From NCBI GenBank assembly GCA_040768445.1, contig JAXGMV010000001.1, positions 1,426,001 to 1,490,000 on the forward strand: a DNA stretch of 64,000 nucleotides, read 5' to 3'. A program made the translations under genes and the position numbers. The DNA is from JAXGMV01 sp040768445. GTDB lineage: Bacteria > Chloroflexota > Anaerolineae > Anaerolineales > Anaerolineaceae. Of this stretch, positions 42,020-49,919 are shown in pieces; position 1 is the first letter of the stretch, and each line of letters starts with the position of its first letter. The notes beneath the pieces were generated by a model. It saw nothing but the letters and a program-made list of their open reading frames with translations. It did no database searches and was not told where the DNA came from.

Positions 42020-43192
42020 TTAACGGTTCAAAAATTTAAGACCGATCAAGCCAAAAGCCAGGCATAGTCCGGCTGTTACCCCAAACATCGGTTGAATGCC
42101 CATCGCATCTGCCATGATGCCGCTCAACCACGGACCGGCAAACATACCAATGGCATACACGCCCTGGTGCAGCCCCATTGCTGTTGCGCGATCAGCAGGC
42201 TGAACTTTTTGAATGCTCATACCCATCAAAATTGGTGTGCCGGTGCCCATTGCAAAGCCTGCTATCAACTGCGCCGCAATTACGGGCACAAAACTTTTTG
42301 CGAGTGCCGCTGCCAGAATTGCACCAGATGTAAGCACAAACGCAAGAATAACTAGGCGGTTGATACCGATACGCTTTAATAGGATGGTAGCCGCCAGGTT
42401 GCCGAGCGTGAGAAACCCGAGGTAAAGGCTCATCAGAGCACTCAGCAGCACATCTCCTGCGCCGAGGTTCTTTGCGAGAATGGGAAGAAACCCAAAGGTT
42501 GTCGCGTAGGAGCAGTACTGCAGGAACATATTCAACAAGCCCGGACCCAACACGTCGGTGCGCGAAATCAGACGGGTGATATCTTTCAAGCTGCGTCTTT
42601 GATGCTCAGCTGGTTTTTCACTGGCTGGAAGCACCAGCACTACAGCCAACAGGGACACGCCGGCAGCGATGTAAAACGGCAGGATATAACCTCCCAGGTC
42701 GTTGAAGAAGCCGGTCACGCCGGTTGATACCATGCGGCTGATGGAACTGATCAACGTCAGCAGCGTGGTGGCTTTCACAGCCTCATCTGCAGGGAAGAAC
42801 TGGCTGAAGATCACCAGCAGTGGTACCCAGGTGGCTGCTGCAATGCCGGTGATGGACCGTCCCACCAGCATCCCGCTGGTGGTGTTCGATGTGCCCAGCA
42901 CCCAGGCACCCAAGCCTGTCAGAAGCAAGCCGGCGATGATAAAGGGTTTGCGCTTACCAATCCAATCAGAAGCGATACCGACGGGCAGGCGGAATATGAC
43001 CTGCCACAGACCGTACATGGACAGAATGACACCGACGACGGACAGACTGCCGGTTTTCTCTTCGATATAAACGGGAAGCGTGGGTGCGTAGACATACAAT
43101 CCCACCCAAAAAAGGATCACAGCAGCCATGTAGAGGAGCATATTTGCGCTGATTTTGCTGGTTGTTGCCGTGGGGTGAGAGTTTTCCTTCAT
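42020..43192 (-). CDS. Major facilitator superfamily transporter
   Basis: This 390-residue membrane protein has 12 predicted helices. The loop 2-3 signature is present as LPVGIASDWIGKRKPF, and GFAMGTGTPILMGMSIQ lies in the second half. It resembles drug or sugar efflux MFS proteins (DHA1 type), but the substrate cannot be told. It is separated from the TIR gene's end by a convergent spacer with a small hairpin (AATACCC at 41887 with GGGTATT at 41899). It is followed by an acetyltransferase gene on the same strand upstream. Confidence 0.9.
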   Translation of the reverse strand: MKENSHPTATTSKISANMLLYMAAVILFWVGLYVYAPTLPVYIEEKTGSLSVVGVILSMYGLWQVIFRLPVGIASDWIGKRKPFIIAGLLLTGLGAWVLGTSNTTSGMLVGRSITGIAAATWVPLLVIFSQFFPADEAVKATTLLTLISSISRMVSTGVTGFFNDLGGYILPFYIAAGVSLLAVVLVLPASEKPAEHQRRSLKDITRLISRTDVLGPGLLNMFLQYCSYATTFGFLPILAKNLGAGDVLLSALMSLYLGFLTLGNLAATILLKRIGINRLVILAFVLTSGAILAAALAKSFVPVIAAQLIAGFAMGTGTPILMGMSIQKVQPADRATAMGLHQGVYAIGMFAGPWLSGIMADAMGIQPMFGVTAGLCLAFGLIGLKFLNR

Positions 43193-43320
43193 GCTTTCTA
43201 CCTGTAAAAACTATGATTGCGTTCGTAAAAGTCGCTTAAAGCTTGCGTGCCAGCGCAGCAATTGACGACCCCGTCAATTTTACCGCACTGTCCTGTTTGG
43301 GTCGAAAAATGGCTGCCTGA

Positions 43321-43797
43321 TTACAGTACTTTTGTGAAAACGATGAACTGACGCCCAGATGGATTAGAAAAAGTATCAGCTTCTGTGAAACCTGCGTTGA
43401 TGCAGACCTGCTGTGCGCGTTTGTTGAACCCGGCAATGGTCACTCTCAGCTTTTTGGGTGAATATCTCTGAATTGCAAATGATAGCACCGCTTCTGTGAA
43501 CTGCCCGCCCATGCCCAAGCCGGTCAGGTCTGGCCTGACACCAATACCGATATCCAGTGCCTCCTCAGTGTAACTGCCGCCCTTCACTCGTGCATCCTCA
43601 CCAAAACTGCAAAATGCCACCAGGCTGTCATCCTCATTCCGGATGGCGTGGTAATCATACTGCGGGTTCAGTATTGCCTCCACATCTTCTGGATTCGGCG
43701 GATTGTTCTGGCTGTAGATATCGTAAGGAGGCTGGTACTCCCAGGTGCATATTTCCAGTGCCTCTGCAGGTGATATTTTCGAAAAACTGAGCTTCAT
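43321..43797 (-). CDS. GNAT-family N-acetyltransferase
   Basis: This 158-residue protein has the GNAT fold. The acetyl-CoA pyrophosphate loop is GVRPDLTGLGMGGQFTEAVL, close to the usual RxxGxG, and FNKRAQQVCINAGF is the typical motif B helix. It transfers an acetyl group to an amine of an unknown acceptor. It lies between the MFS and the poly-gamma-glutamate hydrolase-like genes on the same strand, with gaps of 33 bp and 128 bp. Confidence 0.9.
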   Translation of the reverse strand: MKLSFSKISPAEALEICTWEYQPPYDIYSQNNPPNPEDVEAILNPQYDYHAIRNEDDSLVAFCSFGEDARVKGGSYTEEALDIGIGVRPDLTGLGMGGQFTEAVLSFAIQRYSPKKLRVTIAGFNKRAQQVCINAGFTEADTFSNPSGRQFIVFTKVL

Positions 43798-43830
43798 ATC
43801 GATTCCATTCTATGCGCTGATTTGATTGTG

Positions 43831-44454
43831 TTATTCTGGTGATTGCGGCTCATTGAGGAGCACATAGCGACAGGCAGAGATGAATTTATAGAACTCCGGT
43901 GTCGTTACATGGCGGTCTGCGTTCTTAAGTCCCTGGAAAAATGTTCGGCGCAGGGCTTCAGAGATCTCAAGCTGAACGCCTTTTCCCGAACTACCGCGAT
44001 TGCAGATGTTATAGGCATCCCTGCCAGCCAGGCCGTGCATCCCAATTGATGCTTTGAAACCAACCCTCTCCAGCGACTGGATGAACCTGTCTTTCAACTG
44101 ATCATCAAGTCCACCGACTACAACTGAGCGGGAGGCGCTGCTGTAACCATGAATGGCGATCACTGTACGGGCGTGTTTTGCCATTTTAAGAGCCATGGGT
44201 TCGTCAAAACGGGTGCTGGTGATGTGCAGCCGTTTTCCGTCCTCACTGCGCTGCCCTTCGAAACAATAGACAGAGAAATCACTGCCGGCGATTGCCCGCG
44301 CCAGCTCTGATGTCCCAGGCTCAATACTGCCACCGTGTGGCGCTAGGATCAAATAAGGCGTATTGAGATCACGGACATACAGGCTGTACTCACGTGAAAA
44401 CGGGTCATACTGGATTATTTCGTAAAAACTGCGAAATCTCTCGCCGACAGACAT
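43831..44454 (-). CDS. Poly-gamma-glutamate hydrolase family protein
   Basis: This 207-residue protein matches the PghP-like family, zinc hydrolases related to carboxypeptidases. Motifs are LAPHGGSIEPGTSELA (His and Glu), VIAIHGYSS (His), and GVQLEISEALRR (catalytic Glu). The founding member is a phage enzyme that degrades poly-gamma-glutamate capsules; chromosomal copies also occur. No phage genes or signal peptide are visible here, so the physiological role is uncertain. It is 33 bp from the acetyltransferase gene, likely an operon. Confidence 0.88.
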   Translation of the reverse strand: MSVGERFRSFYEIIQYDPFSREYSLYVRDLNTPYLILAPHGGSIEPGTSELARAIAGSDFSVYCFEGQRSEDGKRLHITSTRFDEPMALKMAKHARTVIAIHGYSSASRSVVVGGLDDQLKDRFIQSLERVGFKASIGMHGLAGRDAYNICNRGSSGKGVQLEISEALRRTFFQGLKNADRHVTTPEFYKFISACRYVLLNEPQSPE

Positions 44455-44619
44455 GTTTCACCTTCCACTTACCATTTTAGCTTAAGTTGATGAAGCAGAC
44501 AGTGCAATAAAGAAATAAAGTCAGCTATAACTGCATGATACTTTCCAGCCAGGCAAGTTTGCTTGCATGGAAGTGCAGGTGTGGCTATAATTTAATCAGC
44601 AAATAAATGGAGTGTGAGT

Positions 44620-46275
44620 ATGAGTTCATCGAGGCGAGTTACAGCACCAACTGGAACAACATTAACCTGTAAGTCGTGGTTGATAGAAGCGGCTTACCGC
44701 ATGATTCAAAATAACCTGGACCCTGCAGTAGCAGAGAAACCGGATGACCTGATTGTCTACGGCGGCAGGGGACAGGCTGCCAGGAACTGGGAGTGTTTTG
44801 ATGCCATCCTCGAGTCGCTGAGGAACCTTGAAAATGATGAGACACTGATGGTACAGTCGGGTAAGCCGGTTGCAGTGTTTAAAACCCATACAGATGCGCC
44901 GCGTGTTTTAATTGCCAACTCTAACCTGGTGCCACATTGGGCAACCCAGGAATATTTTGACGACCTTTCGGCGCGCGGTTTGATTATGTACGGCCAGATG
45001 ACCGCTGGATCGTGGATTTACATCGGCACACAGGGTATCCTGCAGGGCACATATGAAACCCTTGGCTCCCTGGCTGAACAGCGCGGTTGGAAGTCGCTGA
45101 AGGGTAAATTTGTACTGACAGCTGGTCTTGGCGGCATGGGTGGTGCCCAACCGCTGGCCATCACCATGAATGAGGGCGTTGGACTGATTGTTGAAGTTGA
45201 TCCAGAGCGTGCCCGCCGGCGTCATGAAATTGGCTATGTGGACACCGTAGTGGATGACCTGGAAGATGCCATGACACAGGTTGAGGAAGCGCTGGCACAG
45301 CAAAAACCGCGTTCCATTGCATTGATTGCCAATGCTGCTGAGGTTTATCCTGAACTCGTTCTGCGGGGTGTGATACCGGATGTCGTGACCGACCAGACGC
45401 CCGCACATGATGCGTATATGTATATCCCGCGCGGGATGTCCGTGAAAGAAGCAGAAGCCCTGCGGGCAAGAGACATCAAAGAATATGGGCGTCTATCAAA
45501 ACAATCGATGGTAGACCATGTCAAGGCGATGCTTGAGTTCCAGAAAAAAGGCGCCGAGGTCTTTGATTATGGCAACAATCTGCGCCAGCAAGCTTACAAC
45601 GAAGGTGTTGAAAACGCTTTTGACTTTCAGGGTTTTGTGCCGGCATATATTCGACCATTATTCTGCGAGGGCAAGGGGCCGTTCCGCTGGGTGGCATTAT
45701 CCGGTGACCCGGAAGATATTTACAAAACTGATGCGGCAATCAAAGAATTGTTCCCAAATGACACACATTTGCACCGCTGGTTGGATATGGCAAGAAAGAC
45801 AGTGCCTTTCCAGGGACTGCCCTCACGCATTTGCTGGCTTGGTTATGGTGAACGCGACCTTGCTGGTTTGAAGTTCAACGAGATGGTGGCTGATGGCACG
45901 TTAAGTGCACCTATTGTTATTGGAAGAGATCACCTGGATGCCGGATCTGTTGCATCACCCAACCGGGAGACCGAGGGCATGCGGGATGGCAGTGATGCCA
46001 TCTCTGACTGGCCGATCTTGAATGCACTGATCAATGCCGTTGGCGGTGCCACCTGGGTATCATTCCACCACGGCGGCGGCGTTGGCATTGGTTACAGCCA
46101 GCATGCCGGGCAGGTAATCGTGGCGGATGGAACCCCAGAGGCAGCAGTGAGGTTGAAGCGGGTGCTCACAACTGACCCCGGGATGGGCATTGTCCGTCAT
46201 GCAGATGCCGGATACCCTGAAGCAATCTCTGCGGCAAAACGTTTGGGTGTAAAAATACCGTTTTTGAAGGATTGA
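44620..46275 (+). CDS. hutU: Urocanate hydratase
   Basis: This 551-residue enzyme converts urocanate to imidazolone propionate in histidine degradation, with tightly bound NAD. Family features include LIVYGGRGQAARNWECFDAI, the NAD-binding LTAGLGGMGGAQPLAITMN, and GRDHLDAGSVASPNRET with the conserved tail FHHGGGVGIGYSQHAG. The ATG at 44620 is better spaced from GGAG than the GTG at 44614. No hutH, hutI or formimidoylglutamase gene is in the window, so the pathway partners lie elsewhere. Two small membrane-anchored genes follow immediately. Confidence 0.96.
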   Translation: MSSSRRVTAPTGTTLTCKSWLIEAAYRMIQNNLDPAVAEKPDDLIVYGGRGQAARNWECFDAILESLRNLENDETLMVQSGKPVAVFKTHTDAPRVLIANSNLVPHWATQEYFDDLSARGLIMYGQMTAGSWIYIGTQGILQGTYETLGSLAEQRGWKSLKGKFVLTAGLGGMGGAQPLAITMNEGVGLIVEVDPERARRRHEIGYVDTVVDDLEDAMTQVEEALAQQKPRSIALIANAAEVYPELVLRGVIPDVVTDQTPAHDAYMYIPRGMSVKEAEALRARDIKEYGRLSKQSMVDHVKAMLEFQKKGAEVFDYGNNLRQQAYNEGVENAFDFQGFVPAYIRPLFCEGKGPFRWVALSGDPEDIYKTDAAIKELFPNDTHLHRWLDMARKTVPFQGLPSRICWLGYGERDLAGLKFNEMVADGTLSAPIVIGRDHLDAGSVASPNRETEGMRDGSDAISDWPILNALINAVGGATWVSFHHGGGVGIGYSQHAGQVIVADGTPEAAVRLKRVLTTDPGMGIVRHADAGYPEAISAAKRLGVKIPFLKD

Positions 46276-46279
46276 GACG

Positions 46280-46621
46280 TTGTCAACAAAGCGATTAATC
46301 TGGTTTGGAATAAGTGTGTTCGTCGGGCTATTTTTGGGCTTGATGTTGGGCTGGAGTACAAAACCGCTTGCCTACAGGAACCTGACCTCAACGACATTGC
46401 GGGAGGATTACCGCGTCGATTATGTCTTGATGACGGCAGAAATATATAAAACCACCGGCAATGTTACTGCCAGCATCAATCAACTTAAATTGCTGGATCC
46501 CGGCACAAAACCACTCAGAATTACGCAGACCGCATTGCTCAATGCACGAAAATATGGCTACCCTTTGTATGATATGGAATTGATAGGAAAGCTGGTTCAG
46601 GCGATAGAGGAGACTGACTGA
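46280..46621 (+). CDS. Small membrane-anchored protein, first of a pair
   Basis: This 113-residue protein has one N-terminal membrane helix (about 7-26, with GLFLGLMLGW) and an outside helical region (YRNLTSTTLREDYRVDYVL, then AEIYKTTGN). It starts at TTG 46280, 4 bp after hutU. The next gene overlaps its stop by one base and has the same layout, so the two look like paralogues. Function is unknown; the spacing with hutU suggests co-transcription. Confidence 0.75.
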   Translation: MSTKRLIWFGISVFVGLFLGLMLGWSTKPLAYRNLTSTTLREDYRVDYVLMTAEIYKTTGNVTASINQLKLLDPGTKPLRITQTALLNARKYGYPLYDMELIGKLVQAIEETD

Positions 46622-47046
46622 TGGAAGGTCGCAGCCCCATGTATCTCTTGTTTGGCCTGATCATCGGTGTTTTTGCCGGACTGTTCTATTCGTTCTTTGT
46701 GCAGCCGGCAAGGTATTTCGACGCCGCGCCGCATGCCATGAATGATGAATTCAAGGACCAATACCGCTATATGATCGCCCTTTCCTACAATGCTACCGGT
46801 GACCTGGGGAGGGCGCGTTCGCGCTTTGTCCTGCTGCAGGACGCTGACACTGCTGGCGCTTTGGATAACCAGGCGCAGAAACTGCTTGGTTCAGGCGGAT
46901 CAGCCCAGGATGCGCAGATGCTGGCAAACCTGGCATCAATTCTACGCAGAGAAGCGCCACCGGAGGCGCAGGAGCAGCCGGAAGAAGGAGAATCAAACCC
47001 CCTGATCACTCCCACAGCGACACTCATCCCTGGCGTTTCGCCCTGA
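46621..47046 (+). CDS. Small membrane-anchored protein, second of a pair
   Basis: This 141-residue protein has an N-terminal membrane helix (about 7-25, LFGLIIGVFAGLFYSFF) and an outside helical region with LKDQYRYMIALSYNATGDLGRA-like spacing, matching the preceding gene. Its tail is Pro/Glu-rich and ends in VSP. The region QYRYMIALSYNATGDL resembles a TPR-type helix pair. It is followed by a strong terminator. A structural membrane role is a guess. Confidence 0.75.
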   Translation: MEGRSPMYLLFGLIIGVFAGLFYSFFVQPARYFDAAPHAMNDEFKDQYRYMIALSYNATGDLGRARSRFVLLQDADTAGALDNQAQKLLGSGGSAQDAQMLANLASILRREAPPEAQEQPEEGESNPLITPTATLIPGVSP

Positions 47047-47066
47047 GTCTGTATTCTAAAATACAA

Positions 47067-47102
47067 ATGCTCCGGATGTCCGGAGCATGTTTTGTTTTTT
47101 TT
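47067..47102 (+). terminator. Rho-independent terminator after the hutU operon
   Basis: ATGCTCCGGA (47067-47076) and TCCGGAGCAT (47079-47088) form a perfect 10 bp stem, followed by GTTTTGTTTTTTTT. Confidence 0.95.
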
Positions 47103-47117
47103 AAGACAACCATGATT

Positions 47118-48548
47118 TCAAGGAATGGGGTTGTTGGCTTCCCAATCTGACCCAAGGATCAGGACGATATCCACCGGTGAATCAGGGTTGTAATTGAAGG
47201 TTACCCGTCCGGTGTCGATGCCCAGCAAGCCAGCGAGATACTTGGCGGTGTAAGGTTTGCCGTTGTAGATCTGTATTTCAGAGGCGCCGTAAACGTAACT
47301 GGCGTTGGTCTCTTCCACAACACTCACCCCTTGAGAAGCAAGGTATTCGCGTGTGCGGGTTGTAAGCCCGCCCGTCGCGGTGCCATTTTGCAGGGATACA
47401 CGCGCCGCCTCAGTTTGAAGCAGGGCGACCTGGTCATTTTGAAGAGCTTGAGGGCCAAGAGGTCCGCCGGTGGTGAATAATTCATCCCTCAACACACGGA
47501 TCTTGTCCGGCAGGGGTTTCATAATCGAGAGCCCATCAGGCGAGGTACCGAAGTTAATCATATCTGTTCCGATAACTGCTTTTTTTATGTTTCTTTCATC
47601 CACCTGCGCAACAAGCCAGGCCAATTGTATTGCATCTTCAAGTGAGAGGTTGGTATGTATACCTGACTGTAAGTCAGCGTAAATGGCCGGTGCACGTGAG
47701 ATGAGCCTGGGCAGAGAATAATAATTGAGCACATTGTCGCGTATCGCCATAATGACCTGCTGCTGCCTGGCTGCCCGGTCAAAATCTCCACCTTCACTGT
47801 AACGCGCACGGGCATATGCCAGCGTGACCTCACCGTTGAAAGTCTGCACACCTTCCTTCAAGAAGATAGTGTTGCCAGATCCGAGGGGGTCGATAGTTAA
47901 TTCTTCTCTGACGTGGATATCGACACCGCCGATTTCATCAATGAACTTGACAAAAGCCAAAAAATCGATCTGGGCATAATATTGAATGGGCACTCCCAGA
48001 AAGGCTTCAACTGTATCTACCGCGAGACCCGGTCCACCTCCCGGCATTTTGTTTCCTTCACCCAGGAAGTAAGCGGTATTAATTTTCGCATGACCAAAGC
48101 CTGGAATTTCAACCCACATGTCACGGGGAATGGAGAGCATACTTGCAGTTAGAGAGACTGGATCCATTGAAAATAAAATCATGGTATCTGAGCGCGGTGT
48201 TTCATGTGCCTCCCAGTCCCTGTAGTCGAGGCCCAAGAGAAGAATGTTGATACGCTCTTTTCCATCCCACGGGTCTGGTTTAACATCGGATGGTGCTATC
48301 AACGTGGGTAAAACCTGGGTCTCGCCCGGTTTAGCCGTTGCAATCAGGTTGCCCTGCTTGTCGAACACTGGTTCACCGGGGATATCGCCTGTCATGGTCC
48401 AGCCCTGGACAAGATTCTTTGCCAGCAAAAAGCTGCCAAATGCACCTGCTAGACCCAGCACAAGCATGATGCCGAGCAAAATTATGGGAAAGCGGTCAAC
48501 CTTCTTTCCTGACGCGCTTGTTTTTTTATTTTTATCTGGAAGAGACAT
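47118..48548 (-). CDS. LytR-CpsA-Psr (LCP) family protein
   Basis: This 476-residue protein has a cytosolic Lys-rich start, one membrane helix (about 22-45), and an extracellular LCP domain (about 95-260). LCP signatures are RSDTMILFSMDP, LSIPRDMWVEIPG, GHAKINTAYFLG and the late YARARYSEGGDFDRAARQQ with catalytic Arg residues. LCP enzymes attach teichoic acids, capsule or other polymers from a lipid carrier to peptidoglycan. The C-terminal LytR_C-like domain ends with VDIVLILGSDW. In a wall-poor Chloroflexi the acceptor is uncertain. It is convergent with the hutU operon. Confidence 0.93.
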   Translation of the reverse strand: MSLPDKNKKTSASGKKVDRFPIILLGIMLVLGLAGAFGSFLLAKNLVQGWTMTGDIPGEPVFDKQGNLIATAKPGETQVLPTLIAPSDVKPDPWDGKERINILLLGLDYRDWEAHETPRSDTMILFSMDPVSLTASMLSIPRDMWVEIPGFGHAKINTAYFLGEGNKMPGGGPGLAVDTVEAFLGVPIQYYAQIDFLAFVKFIDEIGGVDIHVREELTIDPLGSGNTIFLKEGVQTFNGEVTLAYARARYSEGGDFDRAARQQQVIMAIRDNVLNYYSLPRLISRAPAIYADLQSGIHTNLSLEDAIQLAWLVAQVDERNIKKAVIGTDMINFGTSPDGLSIMKPLPDKIRVLRDELFTTGGPLGPQALQNDQVALLQTEAARVSLQNGTATGGLTTRTREYLASQGVSVVEETNASYVYGASEIQIYNGKPYTAKYLAGLLGIDTGRVTFNYNPDSPVDIVLILGSDWEANNPIP

Positions 48549-48586
48549 GAGAAATTTCCTGATAGAACTTTATTGCGGCAGTTGAT

Positions 48587-48808
48587 TTATTTCAACTCCG
48601 GAGGGGGTACAGGTAGGTCTTCCACCGCAGTGTTTTGCCACCTGTCGCCTTCTTCGATTAACATGACAGGGATATCATCTACCACACGGTACTTACGACC
48701 GCAGTCCTGGCAGACAAGCCATGACCCATGAACGAACTCCAGCAAGCCTTCTTTTTCTTTTACGCAAGCCGGGCATCGCAGTATATTTAATAAATCCTGG
48801 TGTACCAT
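48587..48808 (-). CDS. Trm112-like zinc-binding protein
   Basis: This 73-residue protein resembles the Trm112/YbaR family. LNILRCPACVKEKEGLLEF and LVCQDCGRKYRVVDDIPVML carry the two CxxC zinc-binding pairs. Family members activate methyltransferases in eukaryotes and archaea; bacterial copies are uncharacterised. GGAGG lies just before the ATG. It lies between the LCP and nucleoside hydrolase genes on the same strand, with gaps of 38 and 73 bp. Confidence 0.9.
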   Translation of the reverse strand: MVHQDLLNILRCPACVKEKEGLLEFVHGSWLVCQDCGRKYRVVDDIPVMLIEEGDRWQNTAVEDLPVPPPELK

Positions 48809-48881
48809 AATTACCTCCAGCTAATGAGAAACTGACTTATTATTTTACCATACCCAATCCGGGCCTTCATGACGCGCAACC

Positions 48882-49853
48882 TTATGGGTACTGCTCCAGT
48901 GTGCTGTACAACAGGTCAAAGAACCTGTCAGAATTAATCTTCAACGCCACCTCACCGTTCGCGGGTTTTCGAATCCTGGGTGCATTCTCCTCGCTCTTTG
49001 AAGGCTTGATGTTACGCGGTGGACGCAGGTCACAAACTGTCATGCCGCGGGTCAACTGACCGTGAAGCTCAATATCCATATGTGCCGGCATGCTCTCTAT
49101 GATGGAAGGGTCAATCAACCAGGCAACGGCACAGGGGTCATGCAGAGCCGCGCCGGGATAATTATAAATTTTGGTGTAATTGGAACTGTAGCGGTCAATG
49201 ATATCTGAGGCGAGCCGGCCAACTTTGTTGCTCAGTTGGTGAAATCGCTCACGCCGATCAGGTGTAGCCATGGCGGAATAAGTGACATTCAACCCCACCA
49301 TTTTAATGTGAATGCCGCTGTTGAACACGATATGCGCAGCTTCAGGGTCGCACCAGATGTTTACTTCTGCCACCGGAGAGGCATTTCCAAGCGTTACCGA
49401 GCCGCCCATAATGCAAATTTCTTTGATGTGCTCTCTGATTGCAGGTGCTTTTTGCAGCGCCAGCGCAATATTGGTGAGCGGACCAACTGGTATGAGGGTG
49501 AGATCTTTGTGAAGCAACGCAGTTTCAATGATGAAATCAACCGCATGGTTTGGGTGCACCGGGTTCTTGCTTTGTGATAATAAAGGCGTTTCCAACCCGT
49601 TCTTCCCGTGAATACTTGACCCACCGCCGGGGGTGAGCTTTTGAATCAGGGGAAATTCTGCTCCTTTTGCCACCGGGATGCCAGACAGCCCGCAGTAATC
49701 CAATAGGTTAAGGGCATTTTGCGTGGTATTTTCAATGGATTCGTTACCGAATACCGTCGTTAGTCCCAATATATTGAGGTGCCGGGCTGCCAGTAATATT
49801 GCTATGGCATCATCATAACCAGGATCAGTGTCAATAATAACTGCTCGCTGCAT
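48882..49853 (-). CDS. Inosine/uridine-preferring nucleoside hydrolase
   Basis: This 323-residue enzyme releases the base from ribonucleosides. The Ca2+-binding motif IIDTDPGYDDA begins at residue 6, a middle loop contains LTLIPVGPLTNIALAL, and the C-terminal region has AALHDPCAVAWLID with the last conserved Asp. The ATG at 49853 is chosen because GGGAG lies at good distance; the TTG at 49868 is less likely. It salvages bases for enzymes such as the Hpt encoded at 11441-12025. Confidence 0.92.
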   Translation of the reverse strand: MQRAVIIDTDPGYDDAIAILLAARHLNILGLTTVFGNESIENTTQNALNLLDYCGLSGIPVAKGAEFPLIQKLTPGGGSSIHGKNGLETPLLSQSKNPVHPNHAVDFIIETALLHKDLTLIPVGPLTNIALALQKAPAIREHIKEICIMGGSVTLGNASPVAEVNIWCDPEAAHIVFNSGIHIKMVGLNVTYSAMATPDRRERFHQLSNKVGRLASDIIDRYSSNYTKIYNYPGAALHDPCAVAWLIDPSIIESMPAHMDIELHGQLTRGMTVCDLRPPRNIKPSKSEENAPRIRKPANGEVALKINSDRFFDLLYSTLEQYP

Positions 49854-49919
49854 GGATCCGTCTCCCAATCGTGTTATTTATTTCTGCTGTGATTTTAACA
49901 TGCTTATGGAATTATGCGT

